Below are positions 23,399 to 35,000 of a stretch of 64,000 nucleotides of DNA, in pieces. Each line of letters starts with the position of its first letter. Within the stretch, counting starts at the first letter, position 1. A program made the position numbers and the translations under genes. The stretch is from Gymnopilus junonius (taxonomy: Eukaryota > Basidiomycota > Agaricomycetes > Agaricales > Galerinaceae), in NCBI GenBank assembly GCA_015501075.1, contig JADNYJ010000019.1, positions 1 through 64,000 of the forward strand. The letters are read 5' to 3'. The notes under the pieces are model-generated. The model worked only from the letters and a program-made list of their open reading frames with translations. It was not told the DNA's origin and made no database searches.

Positions 23399-25122
23399 AT
23401 GGCCCCCGACCTCCTCCGCACTTACGACACTCCTCTTCAGATAATTACGAGAATCCACGATTGCGGGATGGAGACTGGGGATTGCACGCTGGTCGGTTGC
23501 CGATGTACAGTCCTGTGTGGACCAACGACAAGTCCTGGGTTCAAAGAATGGCCACCAACTTTACGTCGTCTCTGGCTGAAATACCAGCTCTCGTGTCCCG
23601 CTTTCTTCCTGCTTCCGGAGATCTGCAAGGTCCTATGCCACAGGAAGACCTTCGATGACCTCAAACGCCTTGTCCTCCAATTTTCTTTTTGTGCTATTAT
23701 GCAGTCTGTGGTACACGACTTCGGCGCTCTCCTCAAATACCGGAAAGGCAATCCTGAACCAATTTCGCTACCCGGTTACTCTCACCTTCGTCCAATTCGG
23801 CTTCGTCGCATTCTACTGCCTGTTGTTCATGTCTCCAGCGGTCCGTTTTTCCAAGTTCCGCAAACCAACGAAAGCCATCACATGGAGCACACTTCCCATG
23901 GGCTTATTTCAAGTTGGTGGTCATATTTTTTCCAGCATAGCAATATCCCGAATACCAGTCAGCACTGTACATACTATCAAGGTTAGCGTTAGTTCGCTTT
24001 TGCAGAAAAAAAAGAAGTTTATTATATTTTTTGTTTAAGGCTTTGTCGCCTTTGTTCACAGTCGCTGCTTATGCTTTATTTTTCGGTGTCAGTTACTCAA
24101 GCAAAACTTATCTCTCTTTGCTGCCTCTGACAGTCGGCGTCATGCTGGCATGTTCGTTCGACGTATCTGCCTCCAATACCATCGGATTACTATCCGCTTT
24201 TGGCTCCGCACTTGTATTTGTTAGCTCAAATATCTTCTTCAAGAAGATAATGCCGTCCAATGGTACATCTTCTCATAAACTCGACAAAATGAATCTTCTC
24301 CTGTACTCTTCTGGAACTGCATTCCTCTTGATGGTCCCCATTTGGGTCTATTACGACCTACCCGTCTTCCTGTCGGGGAATACTTCAACTACCCTATCTA
24401 TGGAAGGACCACCAGCACATTCCGTGGCTTATTACTTCTTCATGAACGGAACCGTCCACTATGCACAAAATATCATCGCCTTTGTGATACTTTCGTCGAC
24501 TTCACCTGTGACCTATTCCATAGCATCACTCATCAAACGCGTTGCAGTTATTTGCATTGCCATAGTGTGGTTCAATCAGGCCGTCCATCCCATTCAAGCT
24601 TTCGGAATTGTCATGACGTTCACGGGTCTGTACATGTATAACAATGCCAAAGGAGACGTTGAAAAAGGCGAAAAGAAATTACGAAAAATTGAAGCCACGC
24701 GAGAGATGATGCTGCCTACGACAAAAGAAGATGTCAGGATCTTAACTGGCGTAGAAACTCCTCCGTCAGAACTTCTCCCAGATTATCAAACCACCGAAGC
24801 AATGGGGATGGGTTCCGGTTCCATATATGGTGGACCAAAAAATGGATCGATATCTGCAGCTCTCGGCCATCCAACGTATTCACAACAACACCACAGACCA
24901 CCCCCTGGAAATCCACTCCACATCAAGACATTAGATAACATTCCAACGATGAAGGAGCAGATTGGTTCACCTGTAGTTCTGTATCCCTCACCGCCACCCT
25001 CAAACGATTCACCTCCATCCGACACAATACCATTGCCAGCACTGGGCGACGGCTACGGATTTTCTAGTGAGAATGAAATCTTTCATTCAATCCACCGCCA
25101 ATCGACATCTGCACTTGCCTAG
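23399..25122 (+). CDS. SLY41: Sly41/TPT-family nucleotide-sugar or triose-phosphate type transporter
   Basis: Multi-pass membrane transporter of the drug/metabolite superfamily (TPT domain). The yeast relative Sly41 sits in ER/Golgi membranes; the substrate cannot be told from sequence. Seen: N-terminal cytosolic part with PVWTNDKSW and EIPALVSRFLPASGDL; membrane segments including FLFVLLCSLWYTTSALSSNT, GKAILNQFRYPVTLTFVQF, STLPMGLFQVGGHIFSSIAI, KALSPLFTVAAYALFFGVSY and SALVFVSSNIFFKKIMPS; and a Pro/Ser-rich C-terminal tail. One clear intron near 23982-24038. Odd: the frame breaks twice. After the ATG at 23399 a run of five C (23403-23407) is one short of the frame that gives PRPPPHLRHSSS, and at about 23654 EDLR and the transmembrane frame are out of register. 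The C-terminal 360 codons are clean. Confidence 0.85.
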
Positions 25123-25496
25123 TTCACCCTTCTAAGGCTATTGTCATGCGTATTAGATGTTCCTCCCGCCCAACCTTCCACAAACTATAAACTCTTAGAG
25201 TTTTATGGACATTTTATTCCAGTGAGACCGTCAACTTATAATGCGTCAACCACTGCATATTTTACTACAATTTTTATTCCGTTGGGTCCCTTCTGTATTC
25301 ATATTTATTTTGAATGAAAGCAGTTACTTAGAATACTGCTATTGAATACGTGTGACACTCGTATAAGTGACATGCGTGACTAAGTAACGAGCCCAACTTT
25401 TTCGCACGTAGTACTACTGTACGAAGATCGCCAAAAGCCTCGCGACAACGGGCACGCCGACACCCTCCGCCATCCTCAAGAAGACTTCAGCACAGT
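25123..25496. other. Intergenic upstream of RPS4
   Basis: AT-rich 3' flank of the Sly41-like gene followed by the eS4 promoter with pyrimidine-rich stretches near 25400-25480. No TATA box of good quality and no gene seen. Confidence 0.5.
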
Positions 25497-26618
25497 ATGG
25501 TCCGTATATTGCATTCCAGGTGTCCCCAGGAGTCATTATGGTGGTTATTCTGGCGAAATTATGGTTCTAAAGGATGGATGCAGGAAGTCGATGTTGGATG
25601 ACCTTCAGACGTGCTCCTGGGAGAAATTCGTCTCTTCTCCATACTGATACGCATTCTGTTTCTTACAGGCCCGCGGACCTAAAAAACATTTGAAGCGCCT
25701 AGCCGCCCCCTCGTCATGGATGTTGGATAAGTTGGGCGGTACCTACGTATGTTGCAAAGTTCTTGGGATCTTATGAGCTATCTTACTGAAACTCGGTTAT
25801 CGATTCATAGGCTTCCCGCCCATCCCCTGGTCCTCATAAGCTCCGCGAATCCCTCCCCCTCACCGTATTCCTCCGCAACAGACTAAAGTATGCTTTGACT
25901 GGAAAGGAAGTCACTTCCATCGTGAAGCAGCGCTTGATTAAAATTGATGGAAAGGTCCGTACGGATCCCACCTACCCTGCCGGGTTCATGGGTGAGTTAA
26001 ATATATCTAAAAGTCTGCAATATTTTCTGATCATATACTCCAAGATGTCATTTCCATCGAAAAGTCTGGAGAGTACTTCCGCCTTCTTTACGACGTTAAG
26101 GGTCGTTTCACCATCCATCGCATCACCCCTGAGGAAGCCACCTACAAGCTCCTTAAGGTCCGCCGAGTTGCCATTGGCAGAGGTGGTGTCCCCCACATTG
26201 TCACACACGACGGCCGCACCATTCGCTACCCTGATCCTCTCATCAAGGCCAACGATACCGTGAAGTTCGACATCGAGCAGGGCAAAATCACCGAATTTGT
26301 TAAGTTCGATACTGGCAACATTGTCATTGTCACTGGTGGACGTAACATGGGCCGGGCTGGTGTTATTGTGCATCGAGAGAAGCACATTGGAGGATTTGAC
26401 ATTATCCACGTCAAGGATTCTTTGGACAGGACCTTCGCCACTCGGTAAGTCTAATTTTTTTGCAGTTGTGGGTTTTCTAATATATTTCCAGTGTGACGAA
26501 CATTTTCGTCATCGGTGAGGGTATCAAGCCGTGGATATCTTTGCCCAAGGGCAAGGGTCTCAAGCTCACCATTGCAGAGGAACGTGATGTCAGGAGAAAA
26601 CGGGCGGCCGCCGAGTAA
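25497..26618 (+). CDS. RPS4: 40S ribosomal protein eS4
   Basis: Component of the small ribosomal subunit with S4-type and KOW-type RNA-binding parts. Seen: ATG at 25497 followed at once by an intron (25500-25669), then [53 protein letters not shown], a segment from [70 protein letters not shown] and [18 protein letters not shown], ending RRKRAAAE. The donor of intron 1 (GTCCGT) is unusual, but the single-codon first exon and the following acceptor TTACAG fit the protein exactly and mirror the eL43 gene in this window. Convergent with PSO2, with about 117 bp between. Confidence 0.95.
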
Positions 26619-26735
26619 TTTTTTTCTTATAACTACAGCCCTGCTTTTCTTTCGTTTATGCTTTGTATGCATCCACATGACATATCTCATGCAAATCATG
26701 GCTTTGTAACGGTGTTGCAAGATGATGGAACTTGT

Positions 26736-29285
26736 CTACCAATAATCTGGATGACGATGAGGCACTATTGTATCCTGCCCCCGTTTCTTCCTTTCTGCTT
26801 GCCATTTAGCTACCCATTTTGACATTTTTGCTCGACTGGCTTCGTTCCCTACATTGACAGTGGCGATCATCTTCAACCAATTGAACGACATTGCAAAACA
26901 TGTTAACTCATAGAAAGATGAATGTTCGGAATAGGGGACAGGGTAAAGTTGTAATGTCGGCGTTGATTGTCTCGACACCTGGAGGTCGGCAAACGTGAAA
27001 TTCTGCCTTGAATGTGACGAAAGAATGGAAGGAATAGAGGGTAGCTGGTTAGTTCCAGCTGCTGGGGTATAGCTACCGTAATTTAAGTACATTTTAGAGT
27101 AATGTAACTAAAGCACTTACGTCCAACCTGTTGGTCTAAAGCCAATGAGCCGGTCATAGCGTCCACCGAAACGATTCAAATAGGCCTTGAGGTAGTCAGT
27201 GGTCACCGTGGAGAGTGGTACAAGGTGAACAAATCCTTCCATGGGATCAGACGTTAATAATGTGTCTAGTTCCTGATCCGCTTGGCATCTTAGAATAGCT
27301 GCCTTTCTAGTGTCGCAATATATTTTGCTATTCAAGGCATTGGCAATAGCTGTGCAACCATGTCACCTACGGAACCTTCCGTAAAAGCAAAGGATCTTTC
27401 CTACCTTTGGCAATGCGTTCCTTGCCAATAGAATATGTCCTGAAAGGGTAGATTAGATGCTTGCAAGCAGGTCTAGCATATCCACATACCCAATTACAAC
27501 TAATACCTTTGGCTTGTTGTTTGCTTTTCCTTTAGTATCAGAAGACGCTAGAGAAGACATCCATGATAGAACTGTCGACTTTGTTTCTTTCATAGGCTGA
27601 CCATCAACGACTCGTTTTGTTAATTCTGCACAAGCAGAAATGACAAGCGATTGTGGAGGAAAAGTATACTGTCGGGGATCTGTCAGGTAATCCGATCCAA
27701 ATACAGGCGCATTGAGAATTCTTACCTTTGGGTCTAAGTAGGTTGTATCAAGGTACACATGATCAATAACTTGGTCTTTGACGACTGGATGAAGAAGATG
27801 CCTCGGAGACGCTCGAAAATCGCCACAATGTAGATAACGAAAGATCTTCGAGGACCCAACATACGATGACTTGAATGTGCTGTCTCCAGCATTGACGGTC
27901 TGGCGGCCTTCAAAAAAGAACAGACAGGATCCAGGGCAGTGATTTGCCTCGATGAGAGTCACGGTTACACCATTTGTGTGAGGAATCACCGTCGCTATAT
28001 CCATCGGTAGAGAATGCACCCATTTTCTGTCAACGCGCAGCATGTGTACGATCAAGTTAGCAGTTCCTTCGGAACAATAAATGGGACCGTTCTTCCAATT
28101 TGATGAAAGATTCGTATAGTGATCTGAATGAGCATGTCTACATCAGATGAGAGTCAGATAAATATCCAAAGAAGGCTAGACGTAACGCCAAACGTTAAGA
28201 AATAGGCTGTAATTCCTGGTATTTCACCATACTGAAAAGCATCCACAGCGATGGGCATGCCCTGCAAAACTTTATAGAAGGGTGCCTTTCGACGACTGCC
28301 ATCGGACTTCTGAGAGCGAAACTTCTTGTCCTGCAATGCTGTTGCTTCTTTCCACACTTCGTTCTCTTTGAATGAAGACATCAAAAACGAGAAAGCATTT
28401 CCATTTATCTTGGCCTTCTCATCGTGATAATCTGATTCAAGAGCTGTCGATGAACTAGCCTGAGCTTTGGAAAGGATATTTGAAGCAAATGCTTTTGCTT
28501 CTGGGCGAGAAATTTTCGAGGGGAAACTATTTCCAGCAAGCATCTACCCGTAAATCGTGAAATTCAACCAATGCCGAAGTTAGAACTTGAATGAGCCTTA
28601 CAGAACTATCGAAAAGTGTATCGCCATGACGTAGAGGGTCTGCTGTCGACGGGGCCTGAAGCAGCGAACGTCCCAGCTCATCCCAGTCCAGCTCCTCATC
28701 GTCAGGTACAAAACCTTGAACTACTTCGTCATCGCCGTTCTCCCAGTTACCCAGTGTAAGGTCAATATCAACGGGAGTCTCATACGGTGCTGAATTGAGA
28801 GGTTGCTTGGAGCTAGATGCGACGTTTTCATTTGGTGGCATCTCTAAATCTTCATGCTGCAATAAAAGAAAAGGATTTCCAAATTTGGGGGAGACTTCTA
28901 CTTCAACAGGATTAGACACAAGGAGGAAAGGACGTCCAAAGGTTTCCTCAGACGTGAAAACGGCAGTGTCCACGAAGTTTTGTGAGTCGTGTTCACTTGA
29001 GGAAGTGCTCGAATTTTCCTTGCAATGCGCGACCGTGGCACTTGGAGGAGTGTCGACATTCTTGGGACTAAGCTTTCGCCGCTTTACAGTCATTGGTTGA
29101 ACGAATTCAATCGCGTCATCACTGTCCGAGTCAATTACTATGACTTCGCGCGGAGGACATGAACGAGATGAGGCCACGGTAACAGTGGGCTTGCGTTCCA
29201 CACCTGAAACAGACTTCGGGCCGAAAAAATCGTGCAGTGTTTGTCGAGGAGCCCTCTTATCTTTCTTCTTCTTCGCAGAGGGCAT
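26736..29285 (-). CDS. PSO2: DNA interstrand-crosslink repair nuclease Pso2/Snm1 (metallo-beta-lactamase, beta-CASP)
   Basis: Nuclear 5' exonuclease that processes interstrand crosslinks. Seen: catalytic half with [20 protein letters not shown] (about 28095-28136, metal site), [53 protein letters not shown] (motif 4 region) and [12 protein letters not shown], followed by the beta-CASP end with [15 protein letters not shown] near 26900-26950. The N-terminal half is disordered. It starts [20 protein letters not shown] with [11 protein letters not shown] at residues 14-24, which resembles a PCNA-interacting (PIP-like) motif of the polymerase-eta kind, followed by [11 protein letters not shown] at about residues 47-57, typical of a SUMO-interacting motif. 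Start chosen at 29285; the frame is open further upstream to 29366, but the later Met gives the family-like start. Confidence 0.9.
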
Positions 29286-29787
29286 AGTCGCAGAAAGAGG
29301 GGACCCAAGCTTCAAGTCAATAATAATAACGATTTGGACCAAGTAGAACTGTAGAAGTCGCGCCAATTCAGCAGCGTTCGCCTTACGTAAGGTTGTTTCA
29401 CAGAATCGGCCGAATCACTCTTATCAGTTGTCTTCGGTCTCTCTGCAATATGTCCCCTCGTTTCTTGGATCCGTCTGCAGACACTATCTGGTCACAGGAC
29501 CCACCTCCATCGATTATCTTTAATAAATCTATCTATTTGCTTCTTGAATTCCCTTTTGCATCGCGAAAGCTGCACGGCTACCCAATCACGTACGTGATAC
29601 ATCTATCCTGGGTTGTAGAAGCAGTTTATTTTAAGGATTCTTGCATGGTGCGACTGCAGGGCAAGCCAATGTTTGGAAAGTCGAATTAACCCCTATCACA
29701 CGATATCACAGCGTTATCATATAAATATTGCCCCTTCTTCGTGACTCATACCCCAAGAAACTTGTCCGCCTCCCCCCGGCTAGAGAC
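29286..29787. other. Intergenic between divergent PSO2 and aminotransferase
   Basis: Holds the TATA box at 29720-29727. A 98-codon frame at 29393-29689 shows no family resemblance and is left out. Confidence 0.5.
29720..29727 (+). promoter_or_regulatory. TATA box of the class-III aminotransferase gene
   Basis: TATAAATA 61 nt upstream of the ATG at 29788, a close match in sequence and spacing to fungal TATA promoters. Many housekeeping neighbours lack such a box, so this gene may be inducible (inference). Confidence 0.5.
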
Positions 29788-31788
29788 ATGGCTCCTGCTC
29801 CCGAAGTTAATCCCTCTACTCCTTCTGAACCTACGAATGGTCTCAAACAACCGAAGGTGGTCAAACCAACTTATATTCTCCATAGGACTCCTTGGCGGCC
29901 ACCTGTTGCCGTAGCTGCTGAAGGGATCTACATTGACCTTGAAGATGGTAGAAGAGTCATTGACGGTGTAGGCGGTGCTGCAGTCGCATGCCTTGGTAAC
30001 AGTCATCCAACTGTCATGCGAGCAATCAAAGACCAGGTGGATAAAGTTTCGTGTAAGCTGCTTCAATTCAATTCCATAGGCGATTTTTATGGCTGTCGCC
30101 AGATGTGTACAACATGCAATTATCAAATGAGCCAGCAGAGGCACTCGCCAAAAAACTGATCGATAGTAGCAACGGAGCTTTTGCCGTGGTAGGATTTGCA
30201 TCAGGAGGTTAGTTTTTTATTCTTGAGGTTGACAAAAGCTCATGTTGACACCCAGGATCTGAGGCTATGGAAGGTGTTCTAAAGGTTGCGAGACAAGTAT
30301 GTGGTACACTTCGATAATCTTAAGGTTGTTCCCTAATTAGCCACCATAGTACTATTATGAGATTGGTCAACCTCAGCGGAACAAGTTCATTGCGAGGCAG
30401 TTGTCCTTCCATGGCAATACCCTTGGCACCTTGTCTTTGGCGTACCACCCCATTCGTCGAGCTCCATATGCTGCTGTACTTGATAGCGATCATTTCCACC
30501 ATGTTTCCCCAGCGTACGCCAAACGTTTCCAGAAACCTGATGAGACCGAAGATGAATATGTCGAACGTTTGAGACAACAACTAGAAGTGAAGTTCATCGA
30601 ACTCGGTCCAGAAACAGTTATTGGGTGTAGGTATCTCACTAAGTTCATCAGCCTTACATGTAGCTCACAATCGCGTGGCAGTCGTAGCAGAGACCGTAGT
30701 TGGCGCCACAACTGGCGTTGTTCCCGCTCCCAAAGGCTATTTCAAAGGTCTTGTGATTCTTCTGTTCTTGCAGTCGAAGTATCACTTATCACACCATTTC
30801 CAGCCATGAAGTCCGTCTGCGATAAATACGGTGCCTTGTTCATACTTGACGAAGTAAGTAACTATCATGCCGCCTTGACGATCCAAGTAACAAAGCACCT
30901 TTCAAGGTGATGAGTGGAATGGGACGTACGTGTTACAATTTAATAGACGATTCGCTCTCGGTTGAGAATTGACGTAGGTATGGGCACCTTACATGCTTGG
31001 CAATCCTTCGGCGATAATGTAGCTGTAAGTAAATTATTTTATTCATAAATAGCTTCTTAAAGCATGGTTCAGCCGGATATCCAAGCTGTTGCCAAAGGCC
31101 TTGGTGGAGGGTGAGTACCTTCTTTCTTCTATGCGACAGAATATATTGAAAACAGGACAGTTATGCCTCGATCGGTGCCGTGTTGATGTCTCAAAGGGTT
31201 GCAGATGGCATTCGCGACAATGCAGGCCTGTGGAAACATGGGCACACGTACCAGGTAAGTTATGTTGAAATGGATCTATTTCAAGATTCTCAGCTCATTG
31301 CGCTGATAGGCCCACCCGTTAGCCTGCGCAGCTTCTTTGGCTGTACAGCATGTAATCGAACAAGAAAATCTACTTGAAAATATTCGTTCACAAGGAGAAT
31401 ATCTCCGTAAGGATTATATGATTTATTATTGACATGTTCTCATACGTGATTAGGTCAACTTTTAGAGGAGGGGCTCACTGGCCCAAATTCCATTGCTTCT
31501 CCTTATGTTTTTGATATCCGAGGCGGGGGAGGCTTTTGGGCTGTCGAATTTGAGTTCGAATCCGTCGGTTTCAAAGGTTCTTCATTTGCTATACTCGTGC
31601 AGGCGAAAGCATTGGAAAATGGACTAATCGTTATGGGAATGGTTGGTGGGGCCAATGTAGAGGGCACAAAAGGCGATCACATAATTTTCGCACCTGCATA
31701 TAATGTTACAAAGGAAGAGGTGAAAAAGATAGCTGACATTTTCGTCAGGAGTGTCGAAGAGATCTTGAAAGAGTATAATATACAATAG
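29788..31788 (+). CDS. Class-III pyridoxal-phosphate aminotransferase
   Basis: PLP enzyme that moves an amino group, usually from an omega-amine or omega-amino acid, to a keto acid. Seen: start MAPAPEVNPSTPSEP, GIYIDLEDGRRVIDGVGG, ACLGNSHPTVMRAIKDQV, GFASGGSEAMEGVLKVARQ (PLP phosphate site), RQLSFHGNTLGTLSLAYH, VVAETVVGATTGVVPAPKGY, ILDEVMSGMGRMGTLHAWQ (Asp binding the cofactor), IQAVAKGLGGGYASIGAVL with the Schiff-base Lys, and HTYQAHPLACAASLAVQ. Length and order are those of the family, and all introns keep phase. It is soluble, with no obvious targeting signal. It resembles the group annotated as 4-aminobutyrate or other omega-transaminases, but the substrate cannot be named from sequence and no pathway partner lies beside it. 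Confidence 0.88.
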
Positions 31789-32003
31789 ACTAGATCGTAA
31801 CTACGCAGCATTGGTCAAAATTATAAATCCCGGCATCGCGAAAGAGTTCACGCCACCTGCTTATATAAGAGCAAAGGACTGCTTTAGGGCGTTCCGGGAA
31901 GTCTGACCTTGCTTTCCTCCACTACATCCATCTCACTCTCGGTGTATACAGGTCTTGTCTTATTCGTTCGGACTCAGGATCTATGGCTGGCTGCATGCAC
32001 TAA

Positions 32004-35000
32004 ATGGATTTACGACCAATCCATCATCAAGAAGCGACCAGCAGCTCCAGTGCATCTACCGCTCACCCTGACCTCACGGAAGATTCGAACCCAACAACAA
32101 CGTCAGAAAGCAAACCGATTCGCTCTAGCGCAAGAGTGAAAGCTGCGAAACATAAAGCTCAACTTTCAGCCCAATTGAAAGACCTTGAATTTCAAGACAC
32201 AGACCAGGCCCCTGGAACCTCATCCTCACACGTCTCCGAATCTATCAGCGCACGCAACAACCCAATCAAAGCCAGCCGCTCCCGTGAAGGAAACTCTGGG
32301 AAAGGGAAGGCCAAAGAACTGCCACAAGAACCTTCTACACGAAACAACAAACGGTTAGCGCCACCCTCTGACAAACGCATGACTGTTATAACTGACTTCT
32401 GTGTCATCCACAGTCAGCGCCGCACTTCCGCACTACCTCTAACGATTAACGAACCTTCTCGCGATTTGAAAGGAAAGAAACGTGCTGCTCCGGAAACCGA
32501 CGAAGACGAATTAGCAGGCCCATCCACGAAACGCCCGAGAACATCAGCATACTCTCTTAGATCTACATCTGCATCAGCTCAATCTCAAATGCCTCGAAAG
32601 TCACGGTATATTTTCTTTATTGCTGCATTATAATGTCTTTCTAATGCATCTTCTGTCTCAGAACGTCTGCGCCGAAAGGCAAAGCTGCATTGAAGTCGAA
32701 GATGGCGGTTGCGAGTTCTTCTCGCATCGAAAATGACGATGTTGAGATGCTAGATGCGGAATTCAGGCACGAAGATGGCTCGGATGTTGAGGAACATATG
32801 GAAGAGAAAACTGGATCAGATGCAGAACATAAGCAAGAGCAAGCAAAATTAGCCAGTAAGGAGGCCCATGAAGAAGAGGCGAAATACGAAGATGAAGATG
32901 AAGAAGACGACGACGAAGACGAAGAGGCGCCTGGACAGAAGCACGAAGGCAGGGTGTCTTCAAGCGACGCAGGACCTATTCCTGGTGGAATGGACGAGGC
33001 CACAGCTCTGGCGATATTTGGTGACTACCGCCAATTTGGGTCATATATGATGTCCCTATCGTCACGTTTGAAGACAATGCTAAATAACATCAAGCCTTCC
33101 GCTGATCCTACTACCAGGCTACTCACGCTACAGGAGTTGAGTGAACTCTTGAGTATTAGTACTGAAGACACCTTGGCAGGTTCTTTCCAGGTTGAACAGT
33201 TTGTTAAGGAACTAGTCAAGATCCTTGGGGGTCGTGGAGCAGATGAAGATGAGGACGACGAAGAAGAGCCCGCTGAACATGATGAGGATGCCGCTCTTGC
33301 TGCAGCCCTTGCTTTGAGTTCCGGTGGTGCTTATCACGGCGATGAGAATCTTGAAGCCCAGGTCCTGGCGTGCAGATGTTTGGCAAATCTCATGGAAGCT
33401 CTGCCAGGCGTTGCGCACACAGTTGTTTATCATGGCGCAATCCCCGTTCTCTGCAGCAAATTAATTGAGATATCATATATTGATTTGGCGGAACAGACTC
33501 TTAGCGTAAGCATATTTGTTATCACCTGAGTGATCAGTCTTTCTTATCAATACCCAGACGATGGAGAAAATCTCTGAAGAGTTCCCCAGCGCTATTGTTC
33601 GCGAAGGTGGCTTGGCTGCCTTGCTCAATTATCTTGACTTCTTCTCCATTGCAGTTCAAAGGACAGCATTGCAAGCAGCCTCGAATTGCTGTAGAAATGT
33701 ATCTCCTGAGAATTTCCAGATGATTCGTGGAGTTTGGTCTATCATTCGAAACTGTCTTTCCTACTCGGATCAACGATTAGTAGAATATGCCTGCCTATGC
33801 GTCATCCGCGTTGTGGATTCCTACCATCGGTCATCCGTCGAAAATCTAGAGACGTTAATGGATTCGGATCTCATTCGTGCCGTCAATCAACTTCTTCTTC
33901 CAGCAGGTGGATCGCCTTTGATCGCAGCAAATACTTATACTCTGTTGCTGCGTGCGCTAGCTACCTCCGCGAGGGCAAGCCCTAAGATCACTATTGCCCT
34001 GCTGGAAGCTGACATTGTTGATACTCTCTACCAAATTTTGACGGGAGTTCTACCATCTGCATCTGCGAGTCATTTTGATCAAGGAGACGCTGCCGGCGGA
34101 CAAGGCCTGGGAGGAGGCCTTGCTGATATGACTGTTATGGAGAATCTTGCCCATAGGCCAAAGGAACAGGTAGAAGAAGCACTGTCCCTTGTATCTGAGT
34201 TGATGCCCCCGTTGCCTAAAGGTAAGATCCCTCCGATGACGTTTACTCCGTTTTCTAATGATCGCTAGATGGTGTCTTTGATCATAAGACTTACACAGAG
34301 AAGTCCTTGGCAAGGATGGTGAAAGCAAAGGCCAAAGCAGACAGAGCAGCTGCTCGTCTGGCTGCACAGGGTCAGCCGAGTGCCTCTGCAATCTCACCGC
34401 CACCCACTGTGGACAACGCCTCTCCTGGACCAGTTGATACACAAACACAGGAATCCGAGGAAAATGCAGAAGCTTCTGCGGCCCTTCCAAGTTTCGAAGC
34501 AGTGCCTGATCGTACTGATATGTTAAGGTCGAAACCGGCAGTAGTTGGAAGATTCATGCAACTTCTCGTACCCATTCTCATCGACGTCTATGCTGCGAGC
34601 GTTATCACGCCAGTCAGGATCAAGACTTTAACAGGACTGCTGAAAGCCGTCAGCTTTCTAGAGGCAGATGGTTTGAAACCTGTTCTCATGGTATGTGTCT
34701 GCAATTGCTCTTGGTTCATTAGACCCATCTAATTCTATGTTAATCTAGTTCGTACCAGTTGCCAGCTTTGCATCCTCTGTGCTCTCCTCCAGAGACCATC
34801 CTTCTCTGGTCATCGGCGCTCTTCAGCTCGTGGATTTACTTTTGGGAAAACTGCCTTCTCTCTACAAGCCAACATTCCATCGAGAAGGAGTATTTCACGA
34901 AATTGAGACCTTGGCAGAGCGGATAATCACTTCCTCCAAGACCAAGGAAAAGGAATCATCAGAAACAGGCGACGATGCCCCTCCACCTAACCCTCCCGCG

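Noticed and set aside
25500..25669. Box C/D snoRNA in the RPS4 first intron
   Set aside because: There is a CTGA and a TGGATGACC, but no proper C box (RTGATGA), no terminal stem and poor spacing.
29393..29689. 98-codon plus-strand frame between PSO2 and the aminotransferase
   Set aside because: No domain, no splice-supported continuation, and it ends before the TATA box of the next gene.
29788..31788. A metabolic gene cluster around the aminotransferase or around ERG20
   Set aside because: Neighbours are DNA repair, ubiquitin ligase, xylulokinase and an unknown gene; no synthase, P450 or transporter set is present.
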